From contig CBDCEE010000003.1 of NCBI GenBank assembly GCA_965215705.1, positions 1,116,001 through 1,180,000 on the forward strand: a DNA stretch of 64,000 nt. Reading direction: 5' to 3'. Origin of the DNA: JAAXPZ01 sp965215705. Lineage in GTDB: Bacteria; Campylobacterota; Campylobacteria; Campylobacterales; Sulfurovaceae. Every line of letters starts with the position of its first letter. The first letter of the stretch is position 1. Below, piece by piece: positions 1 to 8,556 of this stretch. Under the pieces are notes generated by a model. That model was given only the letters and a program-made list of their open reading frames with translations, was not told the origin of the DNA and ran no database searches. Position numbers and translations under genes: made by a program.

Positions 1-30
1 TTATTCACACCCTATTCACAGTGTGAATAA
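1..30. other. Cluster of three DnaA-box-like 9-mers in an inverted repeat
   Basis: TTATTCACA lies at 1-9, CTATTCACA at 12-20 and the complement of TTATTCACA at 22-30, so positions 1-10 and 21-30 form a perfect 10-bp inverted repeat around a 10-base centre. The Helicobacter DnaA box is TYATTCACN, which two copies fit exactly and one fits with a single mismatch. An AT-rich stretch follows to about position 75. It could be part of a replication origin, a DnaA-titrating or autoregulatory site, or the terminator hairpin of a gene left of the window. The window edge hides the other side. Confidence 0.5.
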
Positions 31-135
31 CTTAAAAGTCCATTAAACTTCCATAAAAAATTACTATTTTGTTACAACCACTCGTTATAGCGGAGTATAT
101 ACAGAAATCTTATACTATTTTCATTCTTTTTAAGC

Positions 136-141
136 TATAAT
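136..141 (+). promoter_or_regulatory. Probable -10 element of the DAHP synthase gene
   Basis: A perfect TATAAT lies 30 bases upstream of the ATG at 172, giving a leader of roughly 25 bases that contains the GGATAATGAGAG ribosome-binding region. No clear TTGACA -35 is visible at the expected spacing, which is common in Campylobacterota sigma70 promoters. Confidence 0.5.
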
Positions 142-171
142 CTCTCACTTTATACATAAGGATAATGAGAG

Positions 172-1500
172 ATGAGCTGGAGTCCAAATAGTTGGAGAAC
201 ATTTCCAATCAAACAACAACCAACATATAATGATCAAGATGCGCTAAAAGCCGTAGAGGAAGAGCTAAGTGTCTACCCTCCTCTGATCTTTGCAGGAGAA
301 GCAAGGGATCTTAAAGAGCAGCTGGCAAAAGCTGGTCGTGGTGAAGCCTTTATCGTGCAGGGTGGAGACTGTGCAGAGTCTTTCTCTTCATTTAATGCAG
401 ATACGATCAAAAACCTCTTTAAACTCCTACTTCAGATGTCTGTGGTCATGACCTACTCCAGCGGAAAACCTGTCGTCAAGATAGGAAGAGTTGCCGGACA
501 GTTTGCCAAACCAAGATCTTCTGATTTTGAAGAGATCAACGGTGTCAAACTTCCCAGTTACCGAGGAGATATCATCAATGGTATTGAGTTTGATGAAACA
601 GCCCGTATCCCGGACCCTAAGCGTATGCTCAAAGCCTACAATCAGTCTGCTGCTACCATGAACCTGCTGCGTGCATTCTCCCGCGGCGGCTTGGCAGATC
701 TAAATGAAGTACATAGATGGAACCTTGACTTCATCAAAGACCATCCTCTGGGACAAAAGTATGAAGCACTTAGCTTTCAGATAGACAAAGCAATGACGTT
801 CCTCGGTGCTGCCGGCATCACCAGTAACAATACACTGCAGCTACGCCAGACAACAGTTTATACTTCTCATGAAGCCCTGCTTCTTAATTATGAAGAAGCA
901 TTGACCAGAACAGACAGTATCACAGATGAGTGGTACAACTGTTCTGCACACCTGCTCTGGATCGGTGACAGAACCAGAGAGCTGAATGGTGCTCATATCG
1001 AGTACTTTAGAGGGATCAAAAATCCTATCGGCTGCAAAGTAGGGCCAAGCATGCAACCAGAAGAGCTGATCTCTCTCATCGAAGCACTCAATCCAGAGAA
1101 TGAAGAGGGCAGACTCAACCTCATCGTCCGCATGGGAGCAAGTAAGATCAGTGAACTCTACCCACCACTGCTCAGAGCTGTCAGAGATGCAGGAAAAAAT
1201 GTCGTCTGGACGATCGATCCGATGCATGGCAATATAGAAAAGAGCTCCACAGGATTCAAAACCAGAGATTTTGACAATATCCTCTCAGAGGTTAAGCAAT
1301 TCATGGATATCCATGAGGCAGAAGGAACAGTCGCTGCAGGTATCCACCTAGAAATGACGGGTGAAAATGTGACCGAGTGTACGGGTAGTGCCTCCAGCCC
1401 TATTACTGCTGACACCTTAGGAGATAAATATCACACCCAGTGTGACCCCAGACTCAATGCCAATCAGGCACTGGAGCTGGCATTTATGCTAAGCTCGTAA
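172..1500 (+). CDS. Class II 3-deoxy-7-phosphoheptulonate (DAHP) synthase
   Basis: This cytoplasmic enzyme condenses phosphoenolpyruvate and erythrose 4-phosphate to DAHP, the first step of the shikimate pathway to aromatic amino acids. At 442 residues it has the plant/Mycobacterium-type (class II) length. Recognisable features are the N-terminal SWSPNSWR start, the GGDCAES metal/substrate motif near residue 64, the PEP-binding KPRSSDF segment near residue 114, and the C-terminal WTIDPMHGN and TGENVTECTG motifs. A ribosome-binding site (AAGGATAATGAGAG) precedes the ATG. It stands alone on the plus strand; aroE and trpE of the same metabolism lie a few kb downstream on the other strand. The call is secure at family level; the symbol differs between species, so none is given. 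Confidence 0.95.
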   Translation: MSWSPNSWRTFPIKQQPTYNDQDALKAVEEELSVYPPLIFAGEARDLKEQLAKAGRGEAFIVQGGDCAESFSSFNADTIKNLFKLLLQMSVVMTYSSGKPVVKIGRVAGQFAKPRSSDFEEINGVKLPSYRGDIINGIEFDETARIPDPKRMLKAYNQSAATMNLLRAFSRGGLADLNEVHRWNLDFIKDHPLGQKYEALSFQIDKAMTFLGAAGITSNNTLQLRQTTVYTSHEALLLNYEEALTRTDSITDEWYNCSAHLLWIGDRTRELNGAHIEYFRGIKNPIGCKVGPSMQPEELISLIEALNPENEEGRLNLIVRMGASKISELYPPLLRAVRDAGKNVVWTIDPMHGNIEKSSTGFKTRDFDNILSEVKQFMDIHEAEGTVAAGIHLEMTGENVTECTGSASSPITADTLGDKYHTQCDPRLNANQALELAFMLSS

Positions 1501-1585
1501 TACAAGTACGCCTACCTACAAAGGGGGTGGGCATAAAACCTATCCTCCCCCCTGCCTCTACATATACCTTTAAATCATTCTTCGT

Positions 1586-1591
1586 TATAAT
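1586..1591 (+). promoter_or_regulatory. Probable -10 element of the 108-residue hypothetical gene
   Basis: TATAAT lies 30 bases before the ATG at 1621, with an AGGGAGAAACAAC ribosome-binding region between them. The -35 box is not obvious. Confidence 0.45.
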
Positions 1592-1620
1592 CGCCATAGT
1601 CCATCATAGGGAGAAACAAC

Positions 1621-1947
1621 ATGGAAGGGAAGATCAACGTCACCTATACACTGATATGTGACAAAGACACACATAAAGAGATCACGATCGAAGAGATCAT
1701 CAGTAACGAGAAGGTAATCAGACTGCTCAAAAGCGAATTTGCCAAAGGCATACGTAATCTGGAGGTCTCCAGTCGTGGTGATGCCAAAGTGATACTCAAG
1801 ACAGAAAAAGAGCTCTATTCCTTTGTCGTGGACAAGCAAGACTTTGCTGATCTGGTAGAGCTAGCAGAAGAGGATGCCAGGCTCAACAAGCGACTCAAGA
1901 AAGATTGTCAAGTCGTTAAGATCATGGACTTTGTCACGATCGACTGA
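1621..1947 (+). CDS. Conserved-looking hypothetical protein, 108 residues
   Basis: I do not recognise a family. The protein is soluble, rich in Glu/Lys/Asp, and has no signal peptide or membrane segment; a lysine/arginine-rich helix (ARLNKRLKKD) lies near the C-terminus. It has a good -10 element and an AGGGAG ribosome-binding site, which supports real expression. Its last 40 bases overlap the 3' end of the convergently transcribed sensor kinase (1908-1947), so the two transcripts would be antisense at their ends. No function can be inferred from the context. Confidence 0.7.
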   Translation: MEGKINVTYTLICDKDTHKEITIEEIISNEKVIRLLKSEFAKGIRNLEVSSRGDAKVILKTEKELYSFVVDKQDFADLVELAEEDARLNKRLKKDCQVVKIMDFVTID

Positions 1948-3137
1948 TAGATCGTAAAGACATTCTTCCCCTCTTCATGGTGATACTGTAGTTTCAACTT
2001 ATGGATATCCAGGATACTCTTGACGATATAGAGCCCTAGCCCCAGTCCACCTTTGGAGGCATGGAAAGGCTTGAAATACTCTTCCAGGGGCCCTTTGAGT
2101 GCTTCTCCATAATTGCTGATCCTGATCTTCTCATCTTTGATCACGATCTGTACCTCTTTGTTCCGGCTATATTTGATACCATTATCCAGAAGGTTTTTGA
2201 TCGCTAAACTCAATAGTTCAAAATCTGCCTGCATAATGTAATCTTGGGAAAACACCGAGTTGACATGTTTGGAAGGGTCATCCAACATGAGCATATCAAT
2301 ACTGGCATCTATGATATCACTGATCTTGTACTGTTTGAGCTCTGCATTAAAGTTCTTGGAAGCGATCTGCTCTACCTTGGCAAACTCATCGATCAGAAGA
2401 TTGAGCCGCTCAAAGATCGCATGAAACCTTCTCTTCTGCTTCTCGTCATTTACCATCTCAGAGACAAGCCTTCCCTTGGCGATCGGTGTCTTGAGCTCAT
2501 GCATTATGGCTCGTAAAAGCAGCTGACGGGAGTGCAGAAGCTCTCGTATCTTCTCGGCTGCATAGTCAAAGGCATTTGCCACCTCCGCAATCTCGTCATT
2601 TTGGTTGCTTTTACAAGATATTTCCAAATCTCCATCAGAAAACTTCATGATCTCTCTCTTGAGATCTGAGAGAGGTTTGATCGATCGTATCATCCAGAGA
2701 TAGAGGACAAACATCAACAGCGTTGCCGCCATGAATGCCATGATTAGTTCATAAGGAGTTTTGGGTTTATTCATGTTCTCCAAGACGATATTGAAACGAT
2801 CATTATTGATCAAAATATAACGTTTCAGATCCACATCTATGACTTGGAATCTCTTCTTGGTGGCATTCATATCCAGTACCTTGGCAAACTTGAACCGATC
2901 GACCTTCTCATCTGCTACACAGATATTCTGTGACTTGAGATACTCTTTGTCTATATCACCATATTTGAGAAAATAAAGGTAGAGATAATGCATATTGGCA
3001 CGCTCTTGCATCTGGATCGCTTCGAGTGAGCGTTCCGTGTTGCCTTTGTAGAGAAAACCAAAGATCAGGATCAAAAAAACATAGGCGATCAAAAATATCA
3101 GGTTGATCTTGGTACGCAGAGAGTTAAATCGGATCAT
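1908..3137 (-). CDS. Membrane sensor histidine kinase, ArsS-like
   Basis: This is the sensor of a two-component system. Residues 11-30 form a first membrane segment, about 31-128 a small periplasmic sensing domain, and 131-150 a second membrane segment followed by a HAMP linker. The dimerisation/phospho-acceptor helix carries H213 in MHELKTPIAKGR, and the ATP-binding domain shows the N box LLDNGIKYS and the G box GGLGLGLYIV. Helicobacter/Campylobacter acid-responsive ArsS kinases have a similar HELxTPIxKG box, so an ArsRS-type role is plausible, but the signal is not known. The start codon overlaps the stop of the response regulator gene (ATGA at 3134-3137), so the pair is cotranscribed. The 3' end overlaps the neighbouring convergent gene. 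Confidence 0.9.
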   Translation of the reverse strand: MIRFNSLRTKINLIFLIAYVFLILIFGFLYKGNTERSLEAIQMQERANMHYLYLYFLKYGDIDKEYLKSQNICVADEKVDRFKFAKVLDMNATKKRFQVIDVDLKRYILINNDRFNIVLENMNKPKTPYELIMAFMAATLLMFVLYLWMIRSIKPLSDLKREIMKFSDGDLEISCKSNQNDEIAEVANAFDYAAEKIRELLHSRQLLLRAIMHELKTPIAKGRLVSEMVNDEKQKRRFHAIFERLNLLIDEFAKVEQIASKNFNAELKQYKISDIIDASIDMLMLDDPSKHVNSVFSQDYIMQADFELLSLAIKNLLDNGIKYSRNKEVQIVIKDEKIRISNYGEALKGPLEEYFKPFHASKGGLGLGLYIVKSILDIHKLKLQYHHEEGKNVFTIYQSIVTKSMILTT

Positions 3138-3778
3138 ATCAATTTGTAGCCTATGCCTCTGACTGCTTGTATCATTTTGGGATCACCCAGTTTGGCTCTG
3201 ATCTTGGAGATGATCACATCCAAACTCTTCTGGGCACTGTCACTCATCGTAGTCGAGGCGTTGATCAGCTGCTCTCTGGAGAGGGCGATCCCCTGTTTGG
3301 CTACCAGCTGCGTCAATATCTCAAACTCTGCCGGTGTAAGCTGTAGGGCATTGCCTTTATAGTAGATCGTATCTCCTTTGGTAACAAAATCACTTTGGGG
3401 CTCACTGTTTTTACTGTCTTTATTGTATCGACGCAACAGGGAGAGGATGCGTGCATGCAGCTCTTTTGGATCATAAGGCTTGGGCAGATAATCATCCGCA
3501 CCAAGTCTCAGGCTCTCTACCTTGTCGTTGATATCACTTCTGGCTGAAGAGATAATGATAGGGATATTGTATTTGCGACCCAACTCTTCGCAAGCTTCAA
3601 GCCCATCCATACCGGGGAGTGTCAGATCGAGTATGATCAGGTCATACTTTTCCACTCCGGCACTCAGTCCTAAAAAAGGGTCTTCATAGTTGGTCACTTT
3701 CATATCGAACTGAGCCAGATATTCACTGAGGATCTCCGCAAACTCCGGATCATCCTCTATCATCAAAATGTTGATCAT
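3134..3778 (-). CDS. OmpR/PhoB-family response regulator
   Basis: A receiver domain (residues 1-115) has the acidic pair D9/D10, the phosphorylation site D51 in LIILDLTLPGMDG and the conserved lysine in the LPKPYD motif near residue 101. It is followed by a winged-helix DNA-binding domain (about 125-214) ending in AVRGIGYKLI. It is the partner of the kinase gene that follows with a 4-base overlap. The ATG is preceded by AAGGGAGTGGC, and a TATAAT lies 29 bases upstream, so the operon seems to have its own promoter between it and aroE. Confidence 0.93.
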   Translation of the reverse strand: MINILMIEDDPEFAEILSEYLAQFDMKVTNYEDPFLGLSAGVEKYDLIILDLTLPGMDGLEACEELGRKYNIPIIISSARSDINDKVESLRLGADDYLPKPYDPKELHARILSLLRRYNKDSKNSEPQSDFVTKGDTIYYKGNALQLTPAEFEILTQLVAKQGIALSREQLINASTTMSDSAQKSLDVIISKIRAKLGDPKMIQAVRGIGYKLI

Positions 3779-3806
3779 GCCACTCCCTTACACTGTGAAT
3801 TGTACT

Positions 3807-3837
3807 ATTATAGAGATATTAGGTTAATTGAAGTCAA
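3807..3837 (-). promoter_or_regulatory. Putative promoter of the two-component operon
   Basis: Read on the minus strand, TTGACT (3837-3832) and TATAAT (3812-3807) are separated by 19 bases, upstream of the regulator start at 3778. The -35 box lies inside the 3' end of aroE. The spacer is longer than the usual 17, so the -10 is the more reliable half. Confidence 0.4.
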
Positions 3838-4621
3838 ATGCATGCTTCATATACGGCAGTATCTCCTCAAAACTGTAACGATATGCTGTAAAATGTTCAA
3901 ACGCGATCACTCCTTGATAGAGGAGCATATCACTGCCGTCCTTAGTAGATTTGTCATAGGATTTTGCAAGCTTTAGAAACGGGGTCTCTTTGCCATAGAT
4001 GACATCTACACATGCTTTGGCTGAAGGTATGACAGCACCCAGTATCGCTTGAGGGGCGGGCAATGCGTCATCCTCTAGTCCTGCAGAGGTCATATTGATG
4101 ACCAGATCATACTGCTCAGGCACAAAGTCATCAAAGGTAAAGGTCTTAAACCCTTCCTGCGCATACCTCTTCAATCGCCCTGCACTTCGGTTGAGAAGGG
4201 TCACATCATAGCCCTCATCGCGTAAAATAACTGAGGTGGACTGGGCAGTACCTCCTGCACCAAGAAAAAGTACTTTACGTCCATCAAACTCCGAGATCGC
4301 CTTTAAAAATCCAGGTGCATCAGTATTGTACCCGTAGAGTCTGCCCTCTCTCTCCACGATTGTGTTGACAGCTCCCACCTTCTGTGCAAAAGAATCAAGA
4401 TGATCACAGGCATGGTAGGCATGCTCTTTATGTGGCACCGTGACATTGACCCCCTTGAGACCTAGAGCAAAGAACGCTGCTTTGAGTGCTGCACCCTCCT
4501 CTAGCTTATACCGACCATAACAGGCATCAATACCCAATTTTTGGAAAGTTAGATTATGCATCAGGGGAGATTTGGAATGTACCACAGGGTTTCCAAAAAT
4601 CGCAAAAAGTTGTTTTGCCAT
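3824..4621 (-). CDS. aroE: Shikimate dehydrogenase (NADP+)
   Basis: This enzyme reduces 3-dehydroshikimate to shikimate with NADPH in the shikimate pathway. At 265 residues it has the usual length. The substrate-binding motif VHSKSPLMHN (residues 14-23), the catalytic lysine in NVTVPHKE, the NTDAPGF segment and the nucleotide-binding loop FLGAGGTAQS are all visible. It starts 3 bases after the stop of trpE, so the two aromatic-amino-acid genes are very likely one transcript. It is the last gene of the minus-strand run that begins at rppH. Confidence 0.95.
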   Translation of the reverse strand: MAKQLFAIFGNPVVHSKSPLMHNLTFQKLGIDACYGRYKLEEGAALKAAFFALGLKGVNVTVPHKEHAYHACDHLDSFAQKVGAVNTIVEREGRLYGYNTDAPGFLKAISEFDGRKVLFLGAGGTAQSTSVILRDEGYDVTLLNRSAGRLKRYAQEGFKTFTFDDFVPEQYDLVINMTSAGLEDDALPAPQAILGAVIPSAKACVDVIYGKETPFLKLAKSYDKSTKDGSDMLLYQGVIAFEHFTAYRYSFEEILPYMKHAFDFN

Positions 4622-4624
4622 TCT

Positions 4625-6031
4625 TTAGCGTTTCTCCATGTCTTTTAGTGTCACCATCAAGGCATTGAGCTTGTTCTCCACCTCCAGGTACTCCAACTCC
4701 GGTACAGAGTCTGCCACTATACCAGCCCCTGCCTGCAGGGTGATACGATCGGGTTGGATCAGAGAAGTACGGATCGCAATAGCCGAGTCCATATCACCCG
4801 TAAAAGAGAAGTAGCCTACGCTTCCGCTGTAGAAGCCTCGCTTGAGCCCCTCAAATTTGGCGATCAGTTCCATCGCCTTGATCTTGGGAGCACCGGTCAT
4901 TGTGCCGGCAGTAAAGGTCGCACGGAAAAGGTCAAACATATCTTTGCCCTCATCGATCTGAGCCACCACATCCGAGACCATATGCATCACATGGGAGTAC
5001 TTCTCTACCCGCATGATCTCAGGTACAGTGACCGTACCTGTCTGGGCTACACGTCCTACATCATTGCGTCCCAGATCGATCAGCATGAGATGCTCTGCAC
5101 ACTCTTTAGGATCATTGAGCATCTCTAGTTCGAGCTCATGGTCACGCTGTTTGGTCTTGCCCCGTTTACGCGTACCGGCGATCGGTCTCAGCAGAATCTC
5201 CCCCTCAGTCAAACGTACCATCACTTCAGGGCTGGATCCACAGATGGAGAAATCATCAAACTCCAACAAGAAGAGATAAGGAGAAGGGTTTTTAGACCGC
5301 AATACACGATAGAAACTCAGTGGATCGATCTCTCCCTTCTGCGTATAGCGATTGGAGGGTAACATCTGAAAGACATCCCCTGCACGGATATGCTCTTTCG
5401 CTTCTAATACAATCTGTTCAAACCGCTCTTTGGAGAGCGCAAAGGCTCCTTCGCCTTCAAGCACCACTGGCTTGATCGGTAAAGGCTTATGTGGCCTCTC
5501 TAGGAGTGAGAGTACCTTCTCTACCATATCTCCATAAAGATCATCCGGATCAATGATGGTCAGCTTGGCACTTTTGTGTGAAAATCCTATCAGAAGTTTG
5601 GGACGGATCATATCCAGGTCAGGGGTTTTGAGTGTATCGTCAAGTCCATCCATGTATGCTTTGAGTGTTGGTTCAAAGACCTTGACCATATCATAGGCAA
5701 TATACCCTATAAACCCATCGGTATACCCAAAGCCCGCTTCTTCAGCCATCGCCTTATATCTTTGGGTATCGATCTTCGCATAATAGCTCTGAAGAAAAGT
5801 AAAGGGGTCTTCATCAAGTAGATGCTGTGTACCTTTGGTATCATAATATTCAGTCTGATCATCCTGATACTTGATCTGCTCTCTCGCACCGATCGCAATA
5901 AAACTAAAGTTTCCATCACTACTGTTGACCACACTTTCAAAAAGCATGGTGATCTCATCAGCAAAAATCTCCTTGAGTTCACCATAAAGCGCCACAGGCG
6001 TCAGTTGATCAAAGAGTACCGTTTTGATCAT
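4625..6031 (-). CDS. trpE: Anthranilate synthase component I
   Basis: It converts chorismate to anthranilate at the first tryptophan-specific step, using ammonia from a glutaminase partner (TrpG), which is not in this window. The 468 residues comprise an N-terminal domain with a degenerate version of the tryptophan-binding LLES element (MLFESVVNSSDGNFSF, near residue 30) and a C-terminal chorismate-binding domain with LRPIAGTRKRG, LIDLGRNDVGR, the GTMTGAPK motif and the closing VENKLNAL. The related pabB product is the main alternative; the N-terminal regulatory element and the aroE neighbour favour TrpE. Its start overlaps the stop of the SPOR gene by one base. Confidence 0.87.
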   Translation of the reverse strand: MIKTVLFDQLTPVALYGELKEIFADEITMLFESVVNSSDGNFSFIAIGAREQIKYQDDQTEYYDTKGTQHLLDEDPFTFLQSYYAKIDTQRYKAMAEEAGFGYTDGFIGYIAYDMVKVFEPTLKAYMDGLDDTLKTPDLDMIRPKLLIGFSHKSAKLTIIDPDDLYGDMVEKVLSLLERPHKPLPIKPVVLEGEGAFALSKERFEQIVLEAKEHIRAGDVFQMLPSNRYTQKGEIDPLSFYRVLRSKNPSPYLFLLEFDDFSICGSSPEVMVRLTEGEILLRPIAGTRKRGKTKQRDHELELEMLNDPKECAEHLMLIDLGRNDVGRVAQTGTVTVPEIMRVEKYSHVMHMVSDVVAQIDEGKDMFDLFRATFTAGTMTGAPKIKAMELIAKFEGLKRGFYSGSVGYFSFTGDMDSAIAIRTSLIQPDRITLQAGAGIVADSVPELEYLEVENKLNALMVTLKDMEKR

Positions 6032-6729
6032 TACTTTTGCTTCACCACAAAGCCCATGATGCCTATAGAGCTATTGACATCTGTCAATGCTGCTTTGGCT
6101 TCTGCATAAGAGCCATACGGACCGACTCGCACACGCCTGGTTTTTTCATTTTTGTTGATGGTATATTTCAGTCCTGCATTCTCTATCTTTTTGATAAATT
6201 TTGCATTGGGTTCCCTGTTAAATGCACCGATCTGTATATAGTATGCCGGTTTCCCCTCACCAAACAGTGCACTGGGCTTAGACTGTTTTTTAGCTGGCAC
6301 TTTCACACTTGGCTCTGTTTGAGAAACTTTTCCTTTCGCTGGTACCTCTTTTTTAGCTGCAGGCTTCTTGCTCGGTTCGCTCTTTTTTGTCACTGTCCGG
6401 ATCTCTTTCTTCGGTTTTGTTTTTACAGGAGTGCCACTATTTTTGGACGGCTTAGGTAGTTTCTCTTTCGTGATAGGAGTAAGATCACTGTTTTTCTTTT
6501 TATTTCTGTTACCCTCCATAGGGATAAGCTCAGGACTTACAAATTCTGTTTGATTGTTCTCTGAGAGCTTGATCTCATCTTCTGACGTTCCCAGGATCAT
6601 TTTGGACAGAAGAATCCCTACCAGAAGAATAATGACGATGAGGGCTATCATAGCCAGTAGGCTTTTTGATTTCTTGCCTGCTGGAGCAGGGTCCCCGATG
6701 ATAAGGTCGTCTAAATTATGGTCATTCAT
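6031..6729 (-). CDS. Single-pass SPOR-domain protein
   Basis: The 232-residue protein has a short cytoplasmic head, one membrane helix (about residues 24-46), a long low-complexity Lys/Pro/Thr/Glu-rich periplasmic stalk (about 75-150) and a C-terminal SPOR domain (about 160-230; starts YYIQIGAFNREPN). SPOR domains bind denuded glycan strands of septal peptidoglycan, so a role in cell division or septal wall binding is likely. It lies between folP (57-base gap) and trpE (1-base overlap). The stalk resembles FtsN/DedD-type proteins, but no FtsN-specific motif is evident. Confidence 0.85.
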   Translation of the reverse strand: MNDHNLDDLIIGDPAPAGKKSKSLLAMIALIVIILLVGILLSKMILGTSEDEIKLSENNQTEFVSPELIPMEGNRNKKKNSDLTPITKEKLPKPSKNSGTPVKTKPKKEIRTVTKKSEPSKKPAAKKEVPAKGKVSQTEPSVKVPAKKQSKPSALFGEGKPAYYIQIGAFNREPNAKFIKKIENAGLKYTINKNEKTRRVRVGPYGSYAEAKAALTDVNSSIGIMGFVVKQK

Positions 6730-6786
6730 TTTGTTACTCCTTCATTCATTGCCATTGATTATATCAAAAGTAATGTTAGTGTAATA

Positions 6787-7926
6787 TTAGTTAATATGTT
6801 TTAAGACTTCGATCGCCTGCTTATGTGCTGCCACATCATGACACCTGATGATATGGGCACCCTGCTCTATCGCTTTTAGATGAATCGCCAAGGTGCCGGG
6901 AAGCCTCTCTTCTATGGGTGTAGAGATGATATCATCGATCATAGACTTTCTACTGGCACCCACAAGCAGTTGACACCCAAACTTGGTAAAATGTTGTAGG
7001 TTTTTCAACAGTGTCACATTGTGTTCCAGCCCTTTGCCGAACCCGATCCCTACATCTAAGATAATCTGCTCTTTAGACAAACCAAACGTCTTACACTTCC
7101 TAATTCTCTCTTCAAAAAATTGGCTCACTTCGACCATCACATCCTCATAAGCGGGGTCTCTCTGCATCGTCTGCGGTGTGCCCTGCATATGCATGATACA
7201 GAGTGTAGCATCGTGTGTAACTGCCAGTTTGATGATCTCTTCATTTTGGGCACCAGTGATATCATTGATCAGTCTAAAACCACGCTTCAGTGCATAGGCG
7301 ACAACCGATGGACTGTAGCTGTCGATACTGAATATGGCTTTTTGATCAAGACCTTTTTTGTGGATCGCATCACAGATCGGCTTGATACGCTCGAGTTCAA
7401 CACCTTCACTTACCGGCTCTGCACCGGGTCGAGAGGAGACTGCACCGATATCGATGATCTCAGCCCCCTCCTCGATCATCCGCTCTATCTGGGCAATCGC
7501 ATCCGCTGCCAGAAATCTGCTACCTACATAGAAGCTATCCTGATTGGCATTGATGACTCCCATGATCCGTACAGGAAATGTCGGTACATCAACAAATGTA
7601 CTGAGTGCCTCTGCTACCTGCTTGAGACCAAACGGCTGTGCACGCTCCTTTTGAGAAAGAATCTCGATCTGTTTTCGTGTCCCTATCAAAATACAATCAA
7701 ACTGCTCTTTTTCACAGGTGATCACGCCACTGGGTACTGCCAGTTCCGCACCGATACTGAGAGCATCCTGTTTGAGGATATTGGCAGCGGGAGCACGCAG
7801 ATCCTTGATCATAAAGTAGTAGAGCTCCATCTTTTTGGAGATGATACTGACACCAGCACTCTCAACCCCCAGCTTTTTGAGTGCTTTATGTTTATCTCTG
7901 ATAGTACCTAGTCTGTAGAGTTGCAT
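6787..7926 (-). CDS. folP: Dihydropteroate synthase, long epsilonproteobacterial form
   Basis: The enzyme joins 6-hydroxymethyl-dihydropterin pyrophosphate and p-aminobenzoate in folate synthesis and is the target of sulfonamides. The catalytic barrel starts near residue 120 with the motif MGVINANQDSFYVGSR (the family usually reads MGILNVTPDSF), followed by IIDIGAVSSRPGA, NDITGA and the DVGIGFGKG loop. At 379 residues it is about 100 longer than E. coli FolP because of an N-terminal extension, as in Helicobacter and Campylobacter. It follows holB with a 12-base gap and belongs to the hobA-holB-folP order typical of the phylum. Confidence 0.93.
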   Translation of the reverse strand: MQLYRLGTIRDKHKALKKLGVESAGVSIISKKMELYYFMIKDLRAPAANILKQDALSIGAELAVPSGVITCEKEQFDCILIGTRKQIEILSQKERAQPFGLKQVAEALSTFVDVPTFPVRIMGVINANQDSFYVGSRFLAADAIAQIERMIEEGAEIIDIGAVSSRPGAEPVSEGVELERIKPICDAIHKKGLDQKAIFSIDSYSPSVVAYALKRGFRLINDITGAQNEEIIKLAVTHDATLCIMHMQGTPQTMQRDPAYEDVMVEVSQFFEERIRKCKTFGLSKEQIILDVGIGFGKGLEHNVTLLKNLQHFTKFGCQLLVGASRKSMIDDIISTPIEERLPGTLAIHLKAIEQGAHIIRCHDVAAHKQAIEVLKHIN

Positions 7927-7938
7927 TCGCTCTCCTTT

Positions 7939-8556
7939 TTATCGCTTTTTACGTGCCAAAAGTTTCAAAAGCACCGCAGTCAGTACAAAGGCAGGAGGCG
8001 AACCTCGATCCAGTACTTTGACGGCATCTCTCATCAGATCCAGACTTTTGTCATCTATGTTATAACGCTGACTCATGATCGCTGCTGTACCGATCTGCTC
8101 CAGCAGTATTTTGGCTTTGGGTGCAGAGATACGTGCATGCTCCTGCACAAAATCATACACTGCCCGAATATCCAAACTCTTCATATCCAATGTCAGCGCT
8201 ACTGCCGAAGAGAGCTCATCCAGCACGATAATAGGCAAGCGGGATCGGATCGTCGGAAGGATGATAGCCTTGGAAGGGAAAAGAAGAATAAACTCTTTGT
8301 TAGGTGGCGGTTCTTCAATGATCTTGAGCAGTCTGTTCTGCACCACTTCACTAAAGTTGTCTGCCGCCAGGATAATGATCGTACGTTCCTGACTAGCTAG
8401 ATAAGCTTTCGCTATGGCATGCTTCACATCTTCTACCAGAAAGTTACCTTCTCTCAGGATCGTAACAAACCTCTCATCATTGAGAGCGAGGGTACGTAAT
8501 GTAGCGATAGTCTCTTCGTAGTGTGTGGTGATGATGATTTGGCTATGCAGTTTCAT
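7939..8556 (-). CDS. holB: DNA polymerase III delta-prime subunit (short form)
   Basis: Delta-prime is a stator subunit of the clamp loader. The 205-residue protein keeps only the ATPase-like core typical of Campylobacterota: SQIIITTHYEE at the start, IIILAADNFSEVVQNRLLKIIEEPP (helix and sensor region, split here only for description), and LLFPSKAIILPTIRSRLP with the conserved SRxP arginine motif. There is no P-loop, as expected for delta-prime. Identification leans on the SRLP motif and on the neighbours hobA, lysC and folP, the same order as around HP1231 in Helicobacter. It overlaps hobA by 4 bases. Confidence 0.85.
   Translation of the reverse strand: MKLHSQIIITTHYEETIATLRTLALNDERFVTILREGNFLVEDVKHAIAKAYLASQERTIIILAADNFSEVVQNRLLKIIEEPPPNKEFILLFPSKAIILPTIRSRLPIIVLDELSSAVALTLDMKSLDIRAVYDFVQEHARISAPKAKILLEQIGTAAIMSQRYNIDDKSLDLMRDAVKVLDRGSPPAFVLTAVLLKLLARKKR

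Noticed and set aside
841..1415. Minus-strand frames inside the DAHP synthase gene
   Set aside because: They overlap a strongly supported gene and have no independent support.
1505..1556. GGGGGTGGG / CCTCCCCCC segment as a terminator
   Set aside because: The pairing is imperfect and no T-run follows, so a terminator cannot be supported.
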